Below, piece after piece: positions 1-12,705 of a DNA stretch of 64,000 nt (the stretch's first letter is position 1; each line of letters opens with the position of its first letter). The translations under genes and the position numbers were made by a program. Origin of the DNA: Sodalis endosymbiont of Henestaris halophilus (GTDB lineage Bacteria > Pseudomonadota > Gammaproteobacteria > Enterobacterales > Enterobacteriaceae); assembly GCF_900161835.1 (NCBI RefSeq), contig NZ_LT897836.1, forward strand, positions 744,001 to 808,000, written 5' to 3'. The notes under the pieces are model-generated. The model ran no database searches and was not told the DNA's origin. It saw only the letters and a program-made list of their open reading frames with translations.

Positions 1-375
1 TAAAATATACAATTAGCTAATCGCTATGACTCTATGTATAGAGTCGGTATGCGTTTTATACATTTCTTGGTAATATTGATATATTCAACCTTTGTTGATG
101 GAATACATCTGCTAAGACGAGGTAAGATGCACGTTTTTATATGCAATAGGTAAAATATTTATCAGTAACGTATCTTAAATAAATGTATGTGCGCCGGTAC
201 TAAGTGGGTATATTAGCATCAGGATCATAGTTCGTGAATGCTGATTTTTCATTTTTCAACAAATCTAACAACATTATGTGCGGATAGGTAGAAAATAGTT
301 TTAACCGAGACTTTGACGTCTAGATTAAAAGAATCGTTCAATAAATCTATAAGTGCCAGGTATTTGCTATTTCAC

Positions 376-409
376 TTCTTTAAAGAAAATTTCAATTTTC
401 TTTAAAGAA
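376..409. repeat. perfect 16-bp inverted repeat
   Basis: Two 16-base arms (376-391 and 394-409) are perfect reverse complements separated by 2 bases. Each arm contains the 12-base self-palindrome TTCTTTAAAGAA, so the element is two copies of one palindrome back to back. There is no gene within 1.8 kb and no T-run marking it as a terminator. Function unknown. Confidence 0.9.
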
Positions 410-827
410 TAAATAATTCATGACTTGTCCATAGATTTATTGTTCATTTCTAATTTTGTTTGCTAACAGATATAGTTTTACAGAATTTTTCTGTACGTTT
501 TTATTTTATAAGTTAACAAAATATCTATTAATTCTGTTTTATTGACGTAACAGTGAACGATTGCAATCATGCGGTTAATATATAAATAATGTAATTAGCT
601 TTCTAGAGTATGAAATATGCATATTGCTACTCAATAGCAAATTGACTAAACTTTTCATGATAATTTCTTATGAATCTTAAAACATACTTTGAATTTACGA
701 ATGATAAAAACATAATTAATAGTACGTTAAATCTAGTTTACTTTTAAAAAGTAACCTATTCACTTTTTAAATAAAGTGTTTATCAATTTATCTGCAATAT
801 CTTTATGTATGGGCGGTTTTGTAATGC

Positions 828-846
828 TGTCCCATTTTATGGGACA
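828..846. repeat. 8-bp inverted repeat hairpin
   Basis: Arms TGTCCCAT and ATGGGACA are perfect complements around a 3-base TTT loop. It is G+C-richer than its surroundings. No gene is associated with it; it may be a relic of a terminator or of a coding sequence. Confidence 0.75.
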
Positions 847-2240
847 TAACATTATTGATTCAAATGGTGATTTTTATCTGACATGAATACGCTATTGCAG
901 GAGCTGATTATTGATCGTACTCAATTTTACTATATGATGTAACTTTTATTTTGCGTTGTTTTTGGTAATTATCTACAATGCAGTATCGTTGATCATCCCT
1001 TGATTGAAAGTTGGGGCGATAAATTTGGTAACTTTTATTTATATATGTATTAGGTCTTCAGTAGCTGTACGATTATATGCCGGCAACCGCTATGTTGCTT
1101 GTCGTGGGTGGCACTAACAGTTAAACTACTCATCTCCAGTATAATTCCTTAAATTATGGTTAGGACAATTAGTAATTCAGAATAAAGTTAATGAATAACA
1201 TTTATAATGTGAAATACGATTTCACAGCTTTATTTATCATATGTATAAGTTTGTTTAACTTGTTACACACGCGGCTAGACTGCCCAGATAAACCTATTAA
1301 CGACGTCATGAAGAAATAAAATAATGCAATTAGAAAATAGATGACATTTTACCTCGATAATAAAAGGAAGATCTAACTTTCAATGGTTTTTATTTTTACA
1401 GAGAAATAATTTCTTTATAAGTAAATATTGCATTTAATTGTATAACAAAGAATAAACTTCGAGCATGTTAGCAATAAGCCACTCACTTTTACATGGTTTC
1501 CTAGGTTAGTATAGATAAACTTAACTACTATGTTTTCAATAAGCTAAGATGGGAGGTTACACTTGTATTTTATGTAACATGATATTTACTAAATATTAAT
1601 CTACAGTTTTTATCCTGTATTTTCTTGTGCTGTAATTCAAGCACTATTCAATAGATGGCAATATTAATTGCATTTATTTAAATCATACGTAGCGATAACA
1701 TCTTAATTTTCTTTAAAAACCTTTGTTGTTATATGTAAAAATACAAATAAAACTTTTAATGCAAGGCTAGTTAGCATTATATAAGAATCATTGCTTGTTT
1801 TGAATTTTGCTTATTTTACCTGTTTGAATATATATTATTTTATCGAGCTTAAAAATGTAATAAACATCGCAAAAAGGTTTGTAGGACAAACAGATGTCCG
1901 CTAGCATGCAATAGCTGACCAGTGTGGATTTATAGTAAATTATGATACACAGGAAGTGTAGTCTTGATCCTCCGTAATAACTCGTTTAAGACATTCAAGT
2001 CAGAGCGCGCCTGCTTTTTCCAGATATAAAATACAATTTATTGTGCACTCGCTTGTATATTAGCTAGGTATAGTAATTTACTTTACTGTTTATTTATAAC
2101 TTTCACTGGCTTTATTACGTTTATCGTGCTATTTTGGCTGTACAAGGTAAATTAGGTTAGCACGACTGCTTTGTTACTTTTCGGTTTGCTGTTAAAATAC
2201 AGCTGCCATGCTAAAGCATTCCTTTCTCCCATAAGTAGAA

Positions 2241-3212
2241 TTAGAAGTCGCGCTGTACCGCTACATGGGCTAGGCTCTTTAGCGCATCGCGGTACGGGGA
2301 TGGTGCCAAGCAAGTTAAACAAGCTATAGCTTTTTCTGCTTCCTCTTCCGCGCACCGGCGCGTGTAACCCAAGGAATCGCATTGACGCATTGTGTCGAGT
2401 ACCGTTGCTAGCAAGTGGCGTCCGTTACCTTGTTTAATCGCCATTCGTATTATTGCTGCCTGTTCCGGCGTGCCGGCACTCATGGCGTGCAATAACGGAA
2501 GCGTTAGTTTCCCTTCTTTTAGGTCATGACCGGTATTTTTGCCCAATACTTTTCCGTTTGCACTATAATCTAGCAGATCGTCTATCAATTGAAAGGCGGT
2601 GCCCAGATAACGACCGTAATTGCGTAGCTCGGCTTCTTGGTGAGTATTGGCGCCGGCCATGATAGCAGAAGATTGTGATGCTACCTCGAATAAACGTGCA
2701 GTTTTACTATAAATGATACGCATATAGCTAACTATAGTGATGTCAGGATCATTACGGTGCATTAGTTGCAGTACTTCCCCTTCAGCGATAATGTTAACTG
2801 CTTCTGATATCAGCTTAAGCACTCGCAGAGATTCCAGCGCGGTCATCATTTGAAAGGCGCGAGTATAGATGAAATCGCCCACTAAAACGCTAGCTGCGTT
2901 GCCGAAAGCGACATTGGCTGTCGATTGTCCGCGTCGCATGTTAGACTCATCGACCACATCGTCATGTAGCAACGTAGCAGTGTGTATAAATTCAATCAGC
3001 GCTGCGACGGTGACATGCTTTTTGCCTTGATGATGCAGTGCCCGTGCTGTTAGCACTGCTAACATTGGTCGAATGCGTTTACCGCCGCCGTTGATAATGT
3101 ATTGGCCAAGCTGATTTATTAAAGCAACCTTTGAATTTAGCTGTTCGCGAATTGCTGTGTTGACCTCCACCATATCCTTAGCAGTCAGTTCAGTAATTTG
3201 TTTAAGATTCAT
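2241..3212 (-). CDS. ispB: octaprenyl diphosphate synthase IspB
   Basis: Trans-polyprenyl synthase that extends farnesyl diphosphate with isopentenyl diphosphate to the C40 side chain of ubiquinone and menaquinone, in the cytoplasm. At 323 residues it equals the E. coli enzyme. Seen: the GGGKRIRP substrate-binding stretch (about residues 42-49), first aspartate-rich motif LLHDDVVD with D84/D85/D88, second motif LIDDLLD with D211/D212/D215. Both Mg2+-binding motifs are intact. It is divergent from rplU-rpmA across about 250 bp, the ancestral arrangement. Its retention implies respiratory quinone synthesis from imported or made isoprenoids. Confidence 0.97.
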   Translation of the reverse strand: MNLKQITELTAKDMVEVNTAIREQLNSKVALINQLGQYIINGGGKRIRPMLAVLTARALHHQGKKHVTVAALIEFIHTATLLHDDVVDESNMRRGQSTANVAFGNAASVLVGDFIYTRAFQMMTALESLRVLKLISEAVNIIAEGEVLQLMHRNDPDITIVSYMRIIYSKTARLFEVASQSSAIMAGANTHQEAELRNYGRYLGTAFQLIDDLLDYSANGKVLGKNTGHDLKEGKLTLPLLHAMSAGTPEQAAIIRMAIKQGNGRHLLATVLDTMRQCDSLGYTRRCAEEEAEKAIACLTCLAPSPYRDALKSLAHVAVQRDF

Positions 3213-3466
3213 TATTTTCTATTAATTTAATAGTATGCCGTTGGTGTAATCAAGCACACGCGATTAGATGGCTAAAAAAATATTAATAATTGTACTTGAA
3301 AATGTAAAAGATAAATAGTGATAGAAGAGATTGCAATTTTGTGCTTTTTCTTTTTATTTTACACTTGTATTTATTAAAATTTTGCGTAAAGTAAACTCAG
3401 GAAAAAAATATTTATGGCTCTCTCCATGATCTTTATAGATTGAGCGTGCAGAAAATGGGGTTTTGT

Positions 3467-3778
3467 ATGTATGCGGTTTTCCAAAGTGGTGGCAAACAAT
3501 ACCGGGTACGCAAAGGTCAAACTGTTTGTCTTGAAAAGTTAGACATCGCCACTGGTGAATTTATTGAATTTAAACAAGTTATGATGATTATTAACGGTGA
3601 TCATGTAGAGATAGGCTATCCGTTCATCAACAGCAGTAAGATCACGGCGGAAGTTGTTGCTCACGGTCGTGGAGATAAAGTAATGATTGTAAAATTTCGT
3701 CGCCGTAAGCACTACCGTAAGCATCAGGGGCATCGTCAGTGGTTTACTAATGTTAAAATCACTGATATTGGCATTTAA
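3467..3778 (+). CDS. rplU: 50S ribosomal protein L21
   Basis: Large-subunit protein that binds 23S rRNA. The true start is the ATG at 3467, giving 103 residues beginning [12 protein letters not shown], the length and start of E. coli L21; GGGG six bases upstream can serve as ribosome binding site. A TTG further upstream would add nine residues the family lacks. The basic motif [10 protein letters not shown] and QGHRQWFT near the C terminus are intact. First gene of the rplU-rpmA operon, with rpmA 15 bp downstream. Confidence 0.97.
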   Translation: MYAVFQSGGKQYRVRKGQTVCLEKLDIATGEFIEFKQVMMIINGDHVEIGYPFINSSKITAEVVAHGRGDKVMIVKFRRRKHYRKHQGHRQWFTNVKITDIGI

Positions 3779-3793
3779 AAAAAGAGCAGATTT

Positions 3794-4051
3794 ATGGCAC
3801 ACAAAAAAGCGGGAGGTTCCACACGTAACGGTCGAGACTCAGAAAGTAAACGCCTGGGTATTAAATGCTTTGGCGGCGAAGCTGTAAAGGCCGGCAACAT
3901 AATCGTTCGTCAGCGTGGAACCAAATTTCACCCAGGTACTAATGTAGGCTGTGGAAAGGATCATACGTTATTCGCGTTGAAAACAGGTAAAGTCAAGTTT
4001 CAAGTGAAAGGACAAAAAAACCGTAAATTTGTTAGCATCATTGTTGAATAA
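3794..4051 (+). CDS. rpmA: 50S ribosomal protein L27
   Basis: Large-subunit protein whose N-terminal tail reaches the peptidyl-transferase centre. At 85 residues it equals E. coli L27. The sequence starts [16 protein letters not shown], the conserved N-terminal tail, and keeps GTKFHPG and [11 protein letters not shown]. It follows rplU directly and is cotranscribed. A six-base-pair hairpin (TGTTTC/GAAACA) lies about 10 bp after the stop but lacks a T-run, so transcription probably continues into the decayed yhbE and obgE. Confidence 0.97.
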   Translation: MAHKKAGGSTRNGRDSESKRLGIKCFGGEAVKAGNIIVRQRGTKFHPGTNVGCGKDHTLFALKTGKVKFQVKGQKNRKFVSIIVE

Positions 4052-4454
4052 ATCGAGGATTGTTTCACAGCTGAAACAGGGACCGTACTTTATTTCAAGG
4101 ATTTTACCTTATTAAACTGGTTAATATTCATTATGTATCCTAAGAAAAATACAGCATACAAGACAAGTTTAGGTTCAGCATAATTATGCTTGCTTTGAAT
4201 ATCTTTTTTGATAGGTACTCTTCTATTTACGCAGTACTTTAAAAATAAAGTTTTAATCATGGCTTGGTACATTCATTAAATAAAAAGTTTATTAATGTTC
4301 ACAGATTGTTGTCAAGTATTCTACTAATTGTGCTCAGTTAGTAACTGTCTTTGATTTTATTAATATTTTATTATATAATTCAATTATATAAAGTTTAACG
4401 CTTTTATAGGTCGTTAGCCATTTATCTTTAGGGCATAATTTTAGCGAACGTCGT

Positions 4455-4665
4455 GATTCTGCAAGTAAGGCGTTTAGCAGAAGCTATTTCGTGCTTGGCA
4501 AATAATGTCAAGCAGTACGCTAGATTTCTAATCAAACTTTAGATTATTAATATAGTACTATCCCTTATTTGTCATGATTTACTAACGCTGTTTTATCCCA
4601 CTTCTTTTACGTTGCTACCGTTGAACTTTTTTAATTATAGCGATGTGCTCGTGGTGTGTAGCGAG
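4455..4665 (+). pseudogene. yhbE: yhbE (EamA-type transporter) remnant
   Basis: The rpmA-obgE gap should hold yhbE. Translating it in shifting frames gives stretches that follow the C-terminal half of E. coli YhbE as I recall it: LAEAISC (for LAEAMAR) near 4476; CHDLLTLFYPTSF (for FSDLLSLAWPDFF) near 4577; then LPLNFFNY followed by LVV (for RPMLNLLGY and FVV) near 4615-4655. Stops and frameshifts separate them. The gap is about 700 bp against 966 bp for the E. coli gene, so some sequence has been lost, mainly N-terminal. Dead membrane permease of unknown substrate; the operon skeleton remains. Confidence 0.75.
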
Positions 4666-4720
4666 TATAATGTTTTTGTTGTCGGTTACGACTAGTCCGA
4701 CCGGCACATATGATTTATGA

Positions 4721-5812
<1,092 letters not shown>

Positions 5813-6395
5813 AAGTGGTTGGTACTCATATAATACTATTAATACGTTTATGGAAACAATCTATTAGCACTGCATTTTAATATACCAGGATAACCTCGCT
5901 CAAGAAACTTATTTAAAACGCTATAAAGGATATATTTATAGGGATTTCTAAAAATTTCTAGTAATGACAATGCTATTGTATATTATTTAAGCGGTAGGAG
6001 TATAGCAGACTAATGATAACGTGATCTTAATCAAGATTACCTTGTCTCTAGTTTAAGATTTTGATCTTATCAATTTTCATAACTACTGTATGCAAAGTGA
6101 AACTAATATGCTTTCGCATAGTAGAGAATACCAGACATATTTTGCAAATATAATTTATTTATTGATTTGATCGTGATCATACATTAATAATGTGAAATAG
6201 GGTTATTCTTATGGTGAATTAAGAATAAGTTAAAAATATTATTCGATGTATATCATTATATTACATGTAATTTCTTATATATGATAAAGATGTTAGAATT
6301 TTCTGTTTTACCAAAAATTAGGTAGTGAATATCATGATCATCCTAAATGTATTATTGTGCCGTAATTAATAAAAGTAAGTAATAAGTTGGTTACC

Positions 6396-6424
6396 ACTTT
6401 TTATTCATTCATGTAATAAAAAGT
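6396..6424. repeat. 10-bp inverted repeat (possible terminator relic)
   Basis: ACTTTTTATT and AATAAAAAGT are perfect complements around a 9-base loop. It lies between obgE (plus) and the dacB ghost (minus), where a bidirectional terminator of convergent genes could have been. All A+T apart from one pair per arm, so it is weak. Confidence 0.5.
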
Positions 6425-7819
6425 TCTCGTCACGCATTTAACCAAGCTTTTTATCAAGTCTAGTTTTAGTTTTGATCTGAGCAAGGATATAAATCCTTGC
6501 ATTTTGCTGTCCTATACATTGATTTATTTAGAGATACTTTGTCAGATGGCTTCAATTCTACCACTGGACGGTAGTTAAATATTCAATGTTGTTATTTAAT
6601 AGTGCTATTCGTTGCACTATACCCCCTACCGCTTCATCATCCAGGATTAAGCTGCGCTGTCATTATAATAAGATTTTTCACAATTGTTATACAGATTGTG
6701 TAGTGTAGCATGCCGGAAATCGGTCAAAAACATACATTTGTTTTGCTAAATTGATAACAATTGTTTAATAGCACTATTTCAGCTTTACTGGTTTTACTTT
6801 CATCACATGGCTCTGCATGGCTGTGAAGTATACTAGAGGCTGCTGTCAGCTCTAACGCTAACTTTTAGCATTACTGTACACATCAGTAATTATACCGTAT
6901 GTTATGCTTATCGGCATAGAGCGGTTCACTTTGCACATTTTGATACAAATTATCTACGGTAGTCTGTAGCACCATCATTAACTGTATTTTGTAAGCAGTA
7001 CAAGTTTCATTACTTTTTTATTATAAAAAGATGCTTTAGTTTTTCTCAAAATAAAGAGCATAGAGATTTTTTAATGTGTTATCTTTACGTTTTTTAAACG
7101 TTTAATATTTTGAATTTATTATGCAATTTTGATAATCGCTTTTATTAATGCAACTGCATTAAATTGTTTTTATAATGATCACTCTAAGCAATTGGCTTGT
7201 TATATGGTGGTATCATTTTAATAATCACAGCTATGTTACGTATTTGTGAGTAAATTTTTAGTCGCGTCGTATACTACTTATAAATTTTAATTTGAGGAGA
7301 TAACCATCTTGACATAAGTAAATAATCTCCATTTCAGAAAACTTTTGTTAAAGACTGTGAGGATTGTTTTAAATTACAGTGAATGTTTGCAGACAAATAT
7401 TATTATCTATCATGCTGATTATATCAAATAATGTATCTCTCATATCGGCTATAGATGCAGCTACGCTGATAATTACAAGAGTACTGTGCTGCAGGTAGAG
7501 TACCTCATTGCTACCTACAGTTTTCGTGAACTGTAAAAGATTTTAAAATATCATTAGCAATTTTTTATTGCGCAGAAAAGGTTAACGCTCATCCACCAAG
7601 AATATTTATCAGGTATAATAATTAGGATTTTTTAATAAAATCTTTTTGCAATTGGCTTTCGTAAAATATCAATGGCATTGATACACATAAATATTACATA
7701 AACGTTATGTAGTTATCTTGGCGATAGTAATTGGGACCTGCTAGATTAGAGTTCACATATAGTGTGTGATTTTAAAAAATCACTATAGATTTCTTTCTTA
7801 TGCAACCTTGTTTTGGCAT

Positions 7820-7843
7820 ATAAGCATATGTTCATATGCTTAT
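7820..7843. repeat. 11-bp near-palindrome
   Basis: ATAAGCATATG and CATATGCTTAT are perfect arms around a 2-base TT centre, forming a 24-bp dyad. It could be an operator-like site or a chance A+T-rich dyad; no neighbouring intact gene uses it. Confidence 0.7.
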
Positions 7844-8189
7844 TAACTATCACAGAATAGAAAGTTCATTATGTATTTGAATGTGTTGACTATGATAAAG
7901 TGCAACACTTGCATTATGATGTGTTGTTAACCGAATGATCTGTAGCACGCCAGTCTAGACTTGTTTAATTGAATTCTTTATTCACACACTGAATTCTTTT
8001 TATTGACACATGTCCTATTTATGCTACATCTTAGCCCGTGTGCGTAATTCTTAACTACTTGTATTGTTCTTGTCTTACTTACAGTAAGACTGTGCCGTAA
8101 ATCATATTGCCATATGTTTCACGATAAAGCATAATGTACAAGGACGGCATATGCCCGTTCAGCGTGATATTCTACCTAATGTAATTTAC

Positions 8190-8520
8190 ATCTTTTAATG
8201 ATAAGCGCCTGTATAACTACTGCTATGTTAGCAAAATACTAACTGTATCAGTTTGACGCTATTGGTTAAATTGCCGGTAAGGTTACAGTTAGCTTATAAG
8301 GTTTAAGCGATTAACTTTTCTGGACCAGCTTCTAGTTTGCAGTATTACGTATTGCTATTGCATTGTTATTAATCAAGTTGTGCAAACTATGTCACATAAA
8401 AGTAGGATAGGTGCCGACACGTGTGTTTAGGTTACCATATGCAATATCTTCCGGTGTTGCATGGCGGTTAGTCCATGCTCTACCAACTACAAAAGCAGAC
8501 TACCGCCATCGCAGTGAGCA
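8190..8520 (-). pseudogene. dacB: dacB (PBP4) remnant
   Basis: E. coli has dacB convergent with obgE and divergent from greA, which predicts a minus-strand ghost here. Reading the minus strand gives DGGSLLL near 8500 (E. coli DGSGLSR), then LTAMQHRKI (for ATMMQVLQYI), and about 170 bp on KLVQKS-stop-SL near 8320 (for KVSAKTGSL), followed by PYKL (for VYNL). The KTG box of the D,D-carboxypeptidase is thus destroyed. Only some 450 bp remain between this C-terminal part and greA, so much of the N-terminal domain is deleted. Alignment is by eye. Confidence 0.6.
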
Positions 8521-8960
8521 ATTTCATTGTACTTACTTGAAAGGTTTATTGACACTATATTAAGCAATAACAAACTATAAGATCCTGTATCTTACTATAA
8601 AGGGCTAGGTTAGTGCCTTCGGCTAGGTATGTTTTATGGATTTTAACTGTTGTTATTTGTGTTGATTAAATAAAAATGTTATTTAATTTTATTAAAGTCA
8701 TAATATGTCTAAATGTAGACATCAAAATAAGTACTTCGTTGTCACGCTATCCACAAATAGAGGTAAATAAAAGTCAATGATGACGAATGTTGAACTTTGA
8801 GGTAACTACTTATTACAAATACATTTTTCTAGAAAAAACTTATAGGATGTACTCTTTATTTTTCCTGGTTAGGATTAAAGTTTAGTGCATATCGCATCAA
8901 AGATTGTAACGGTAGGGCCGCGATACTTTTCGCAAAAAGAATTTACATATAGGTACAATT

Positions 8961-9437
8961 ATGAATCAGGTCCCCATGACTATGCATGGTGCTAATAAAT
9001 TGCGGGAAGAACTAGAATATCTCAAAAGTGTCCGTCGCCCTGAAATTATCCGGTCTATCGCAGAAGCTCGCGAACAAGGTGACTTAAAAGAAAATGCCGA
9101 GTATCATTCCGCCAGAGAGCAACAGGGCTTCTGTGAAGGCCGCATCCAGGAAATCGAAGCTAAACTGTCTCATGCTCATGTAATTGATGTGCTCAAACAG
9201 GTTCCAACCGGACGAGTTATTTTTGGTGCTACGGTTAGTGTTGAAAACCTAGGTAGTAAAGAAAAACAAACATACCGTATAGTCGGCGACGATGAAGCCG
9301 ATTTCAAGCAGAATTTAATTTCTATTAATTCTCCCATCGCCCGAGGGCTGGTGGGAAAAAAAGAAGAGGATATTATCATAATCAAAACCCCTGGCGGTTA
9401 TGTGGAGTACAAGATCCTTAAGGTAGAGTATCTTTAG
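8961..9437 (+). CDS. greA: transcript cleavage factor GreA
   Basis: Binds the secondary channel of RNA polymerase and stimulates cleavage of backtracked RNA. At 158 residues it equals E. coli GreA. The N-terminal coiled coil (about 1-75) carries the conserved tip [16 protein letters not shown] with the two acidic residues (D and E) needed for cleavage. The C-terminal globular domain has [12 protein letters not shown] and [11 protein letters not shown]. It stands alone between decayed dacB and decayed yhbY. Confidence 0.97.
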   Translation: MNQVPMTMHGANKLREELEYLKSVRRPEIIRSIAEAREQGDLKENAEYHSAREQQGFCEGRIQEIEAKLSHAHVIDVLKQVPTGRVIFGATVSVENLGSKEKQTYRIVGDDEADFKQNLISINSPIARGLVGKKEEDIIIIKTPGGYVEYKILKVEYL

Positions 9438-9599
9438 GCGTATTGTAGGTTCAGAAATTGGCCTACGTGCGCATTCTCTCCGTCGCTAGCTTTGTAAAGA
9501 AAAGCAAAATATCATTTGTAGCTTTTTCTGGGTGATAAAAATAGCATTTTCTTATCAAAAATATGACATCAATGATGTGTTAATGAGGAAGTTTCATTT

Positions 9600-9850
9600 T
9601 GCCCTTTCGCATTTTTAGTTAGATCATTGGAATATTGCCTATGTATTATTTTCTAGCTCTTCTTACGAAGAATAATATTGGCGATCATTATTTTACTGTT
9701 GCTTTGTTTTGCTGTAATTATTACTTATTATAAACTCATATTGTTCTAATTCCTATTTAACTTTGGCAAATATACCTTTTGTATAATCGTTATTGCCTAA
9801 ACTGACTACAGGTTTTGAGTGACTGGATTAACTAAATTAAAATCTATTTA
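9600..9850 (-). pseudogene. yhbY: yhbY (CRM-domain ribosome factor) remnant
   Basis: E. coli yhbY is divergent from rlmE and would lie on the minus strand here. Minus-strand translation ending at about 9815 and running leftward gives KPVVSLGNND then YTKGIFAKVK, a stop, and ELEQYEFII. I recall E. coli YhbY as KPVVLLGSNG, LTEGVLAEIE, QALEHHELI at the same spacing without a gap. After that the frame is lost. The GxNG signature of the CRM RNA-binding domain is damaged. The positional and sequence agreement makes this a confident ghost. Confidence 0.85.
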
Positions 9851-9968
9851 ATTACTTGTATTGAGAATAAACCAGTTACATGGTGATACTATATTATATA
9901 TACATATCGCCAAATATGCTGTAAGTATTTATAATGCTAGATATCTTTAAAAGATATTAAATAATACA

Positions 9969-10598
9969 ATGACGACCAAAAAACGTTCTGCAAGCTCTCA
10001 CCGCTGGCTGCAGGCACATTTTAGCGATGAATATGTTCAGAAGGCACAAAAAAAAGGACTGCGTTCTCGTGCTTGGTTTAAACTTTATGAAATACAGCAA
10101 AGTGACAATATATTTCGCTCGGGGATGACTGTTGTGGACTTGGGTGCGTCCCCTGGCAGTTGGTCGCAATATGTTGCTAGACAAATAGGCGACAAAGGGC
10201 GAGTCATTGCCTGTGATATCCTACCGATGAAGCCTATTGTAGGTGTTGATTTTCTTCAAGGAGATTTGAGTGACCCTTTAGTGATACAGGCTTTACTTGA
10301 ACTTGTAAACAAGCAAGATGTTCATGTGGTGCTATCCGACATGGCGCCTAATATGAGTGGCATGCCGGCGGTAGACATTCCTAAATCTATGTATCTCGTG
10401 GAACTGGCGCTGGACATATGTCAACATGTGGTGGCATATGGTGGAAGTTTTCTTGTTAAGGTTTTTCAGGGAGAAGGTTTTGATGAATACTTGAGGAAAA
10501 TACGCTCCCTTTTTATGAAGGTGAAAATCCGTAAACCAGACGCTTCCCGCGTCTGCTCCCGAGAAGTATTCATTGTAGCGATAGGGAGCAAAAAATAG
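9969..10598 (+). CDS. rlmE: 23S rRNA 2'-O-methyltransferase RlmE (FtsJ)
   Basis: Methylates the 2'-O of U2552 in the A-loop of 23S rRNA during late 50S assembly, with S-adenosylmethionine. At 209 residues it equals E. coli. The catalytic tetrad K38, D124, K164 and E199 is present at family positions. The SAM loop reads [11 protein letters not shown], where E. coli has GAAPGGW, a mild change. No clear ribosome binding site precedes the ATG. It is followed 46 bp later by ftsH, the usual operon. Confidence 0.97.
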   Translation: MTTKKRSASSHRWLQAHFSDEYVQKAQKKGLRSRAWFKLYEIQQSDNIFRSGMTVVDLGASPGSWSQYVARQIGDKGRVIACDILPMKPIVGVDFLQGDLSDPLVIQALLELVNKQDVHVVLSDMAPNMSGMPAVDIPKSMYLVELALDICQHVVAYGGSFLVKVFQGEGFDEYLRKIRSLFMKVKIRKPDASRVCSREVFIVAIGSKK

Positions 10599-10644
10599 TA
10601 TTTTATGCTAATTGTTAATACTGTTGTAATATGAGGTTAATCCC

Positions 10645-12558
10645 TTGAGTGACATGGCGAAGAACCTAACTCTCTGGCTAGTTATCGCAATTGTGCTGAT
10701 GTCGGTATTCCAGAGTTTCGGGCCCAGCGAGTCTAAGGGACGTAAAGTGGATTATTCCACTTTTATGTCTGAACTAAATCAGGATCAGGTTAGGGAAGCG
10801 CGTATTAAGGGTCGTGAAATCACCGTGACTAAAAAAGATAGTAATAATTACACTACCTATATTCCGGTTAGCGACCCTAAGCTTCTCGATATTCTTTTAA
10901 CTAAAAACGTCAAAGTCTTGGGCGCACCGCCAGAAGAACCTAGCTTGCTGGCATCTATTTTTATCTCCTGGTTCCCAATGCTATTATTAATTGGAGTATG
11001 GATTTTCTTTATGCGCCAAATGCAGGGAGGCGGAGGTAAGGGCGCCATGTCGTTTGGCAAAAGCAAGGCGCGGATGCTATCGGAAGATCAGATTAAAACG
11101 ACATTTGCTGATGTAGCTGGTTGCGATGAAGCAAAAGAAGAGGTTAGTGAGCTAGTAGATTACCTCCGCGAACCTAGCCGTTTTCAAAAGTTGGGCGGTA
11201 AGATTCCTAAAGGTGTATTGATGGTGGGTCCACCAGGGACTGGTAAGACGTTGTTGGCTAAAGCTATTGCAGGGGAAGCCAAGGTTCCGTTTTTTACCAT
11301 TTCCGGTTCTGATTTTGTGGAAATGTTTGTTGGTGTTGGCGCTTCCCGCGTGCGTGATATGTTTGAACAAGCAAAAAAATCGTCGCCTTGTATAATTTTT
11401 ATAGATGAAATTGACGCCGTTGGACGTCAACGTGGAGCTGGTCTTGGTGGCGGTCATGACGAACGCGAACAGACTTTGAATCAAATGTTAGTAGAAATGG
11501 ATGGCTTTGAAGGTAATGCGGGCATTATCGTAATTGCCGCAACTAACCGACCAGACGTGCTAGATCCAGCGCTGCTACGCCCAGGACGTTTTGACCGCCA
11601 GGTGGTGGTCGGTCTGCCGGATGTCCGTGGTCGCGAACAGATTCTAAAAGTCCATATGCGTCGGGTACCGTTGGCGCCAGATATGGATGTGTTAGTTATT
11701 GCGCGTGGCACGCCCGGATTTTCAGGAGCCGATTTGGCCAACCTGGTAAACGAAGCAGCGTTGTTTGCCGCCCGCGGTGGCAAGCGCGTAGTATCGATGG
11801 TTGAATTCGAGAAGGCTAAAGATAAAATAATGATGGGTGCCGAACGTCGTTCTATGGTCATGACCGAAGCGCAAAAAGAGTCTACTGCCTACCACGAAGC
11901 CGGCCATGCGATCATAGGTCGTCTGGTGCCAGAACATGATCCGGTTCATAAAGTAACAATTATCCCGCGCGGCAGTGCGTTGGGAGTAACTTTCTTTTTG
12001 CCAGAAGGGGATGCCATCAGCGCCAGTCGCCAGAAGCTAGAAAGTCAAATCTCGACCTTGTACGGTGGACGGTTGGCTGAGGAGATTATTTACGGCCCAG
12101 CAAAAGTTTCTACTGGGGCGTCTAACGATATCAAAGTGGCTACCTCGATTGCTCGCAACATGGTGACCCAATGGGGCTTCTCAGAGAAGCTAGGCCCACT
12201 GTTGTATGCAGAGGAAGAAGGTGCGGTATTCCTCGGTCGTTCTGTTGCTAAAGCTAAGCATATGTCTGATGAAACAGCGAGGATCATTGATCTGGAAGTA
12301 AAATCCTTGATTGAGCGAAATTATATTCGTGCTCGCACGTTATTGACAGAAAATATGGATATTCTGCATGCCATGAAAGATGCGTTGATGAAATATGAAA
12401 CTATTGATGTGCCACAGATAAATGATTTGATGGAACGCAAGGCGGTTCGCCCACCCGCAGGTTGGGACGATACTCTTTCCGGCAATAGCGGAAATGGTGA
12501 TATGCCGTGCGCGCCGAATGCTAGCAATACCATATCTGAACAATACGTTAATCGATAA
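10645..12558 (+). CDS. ftsH: membrane ATP-dependent zinc protease FtsH
   Basis: Inner-membrane AAA+ metalloprotease that degrades misassembled membrane proteins and regulators such as LpxC. It has 637 residues from a TTG start with GAGG eight bases upstream, giving MSDMAKN; the ATG at 10654 is an alternative. Seen: TM1 about 8-25, TM2 about 100-122, Walker A GPPGTGKT at 195-202, Walker [12 protein letters not shown], the second region of homology with RPGRFDRQ, and the zinc motif HEAGH at 417-421. The extreme C-terminus is shorter and diverged. With prc and htpX dead nearby, it is the only protease left intact in this window. Confidence 0.97.
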   Translation: MSDMAKNLTLWLVIAIVLMSVFQSFGPSESKGRKVDYSTFMSELNQDQVREARIKGREITVTKKDSNNYTTYIPVSDPKLLDILLTKNVKVLGAPPEEPSLLASIFISWFPMLLLIGVWIFFMRQMQGGGGKGAMSFGKSKARMLSEDQIKTTFADVAGCDEAKEEVSELVDYLREPSRFQKLGGKIPKGVLMVGPPGTGKTLLAKAIAGEAKVPFFTISGSDFVEMFVGVGASRVRDMFEQAKKSSPCIIFIDEIDAVGRQRGAGLGGGHDEREQTLNQMLVEMDGFEGNAGIIVIAATNRPDVLDPALLRPGRFDRQVVVGLPDVRGREQILKVHMRRVPLAPDMDVLVIARGTPGFSGADLANLVNEAALFAARGGKRVVSMVEFEKAKDKIMMGAERRSMVMTEAQKESTAYHEAGHAIIGRLVPEHDPVHKVTIIPRGSALGVTFFLPEGDAISASRQKLESQISTLYGGRLAEEIIYGPAKVSTGASNDIKVATSIARNMVTQWGFSEKLGPLLYAEEEGAVFLGRSVAKAKHMSDETARIIDLEVKSLIERNYIRARTLLTENMDILHAMKDALMKYETIDVPQINDLMERKAVRPPAGWDDTLSGNSGNGDMPCAPNASNTISEQYVNR

Positions 12559-12705
12559 TAGTTTCCTTTGCATTCTTTTAGCGTGTCCTTGACAAAAAAC
12601 GGTTTACAACCGCTAGTTGTGAGTTATAGGATATATTTGGGGTATTTTCGTGAAAGATTATAAGATAATCGCTTGATATTTTGCACAGCACTAGGAACCG
12701 GCATT

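Larger units (their letters stand above)
1..2240. other. A+T-rich spacer without intact gene
   Basis: No open frame with coding character was found on either strand, and no tRNA. By analogy with E. coli order, murA and sfsB remnants would lie here next to ispB, but I could not read either convincingly. Two clear inverted repeats are listed separately. An open stretch overlapping the 3' end of ispB in another frame is a shadow. Confidence 0.7.
5813..8189. other. long A+T-rich spacer
   Basis: No intact gene or tRNA was recognised. The 3' end of the decayed dacB (minus strand) is expected in the right part. Two inverted repeats inside it are listed. The remainder holds nothing I could assign. 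Confidence 0.6.

Noticed and set aside
8460-8515. Minus-strand stretch resembling a tRNA D arm (TAGTTGGTAGAGCA) within an inverted repeat ATGGCGGT / ACCGCCAT
   Set aside because: No acceptor stem or T arm can be built around it, and the same bases fit the dacB ghost (DGGSLLL then LTAMQHRKI).
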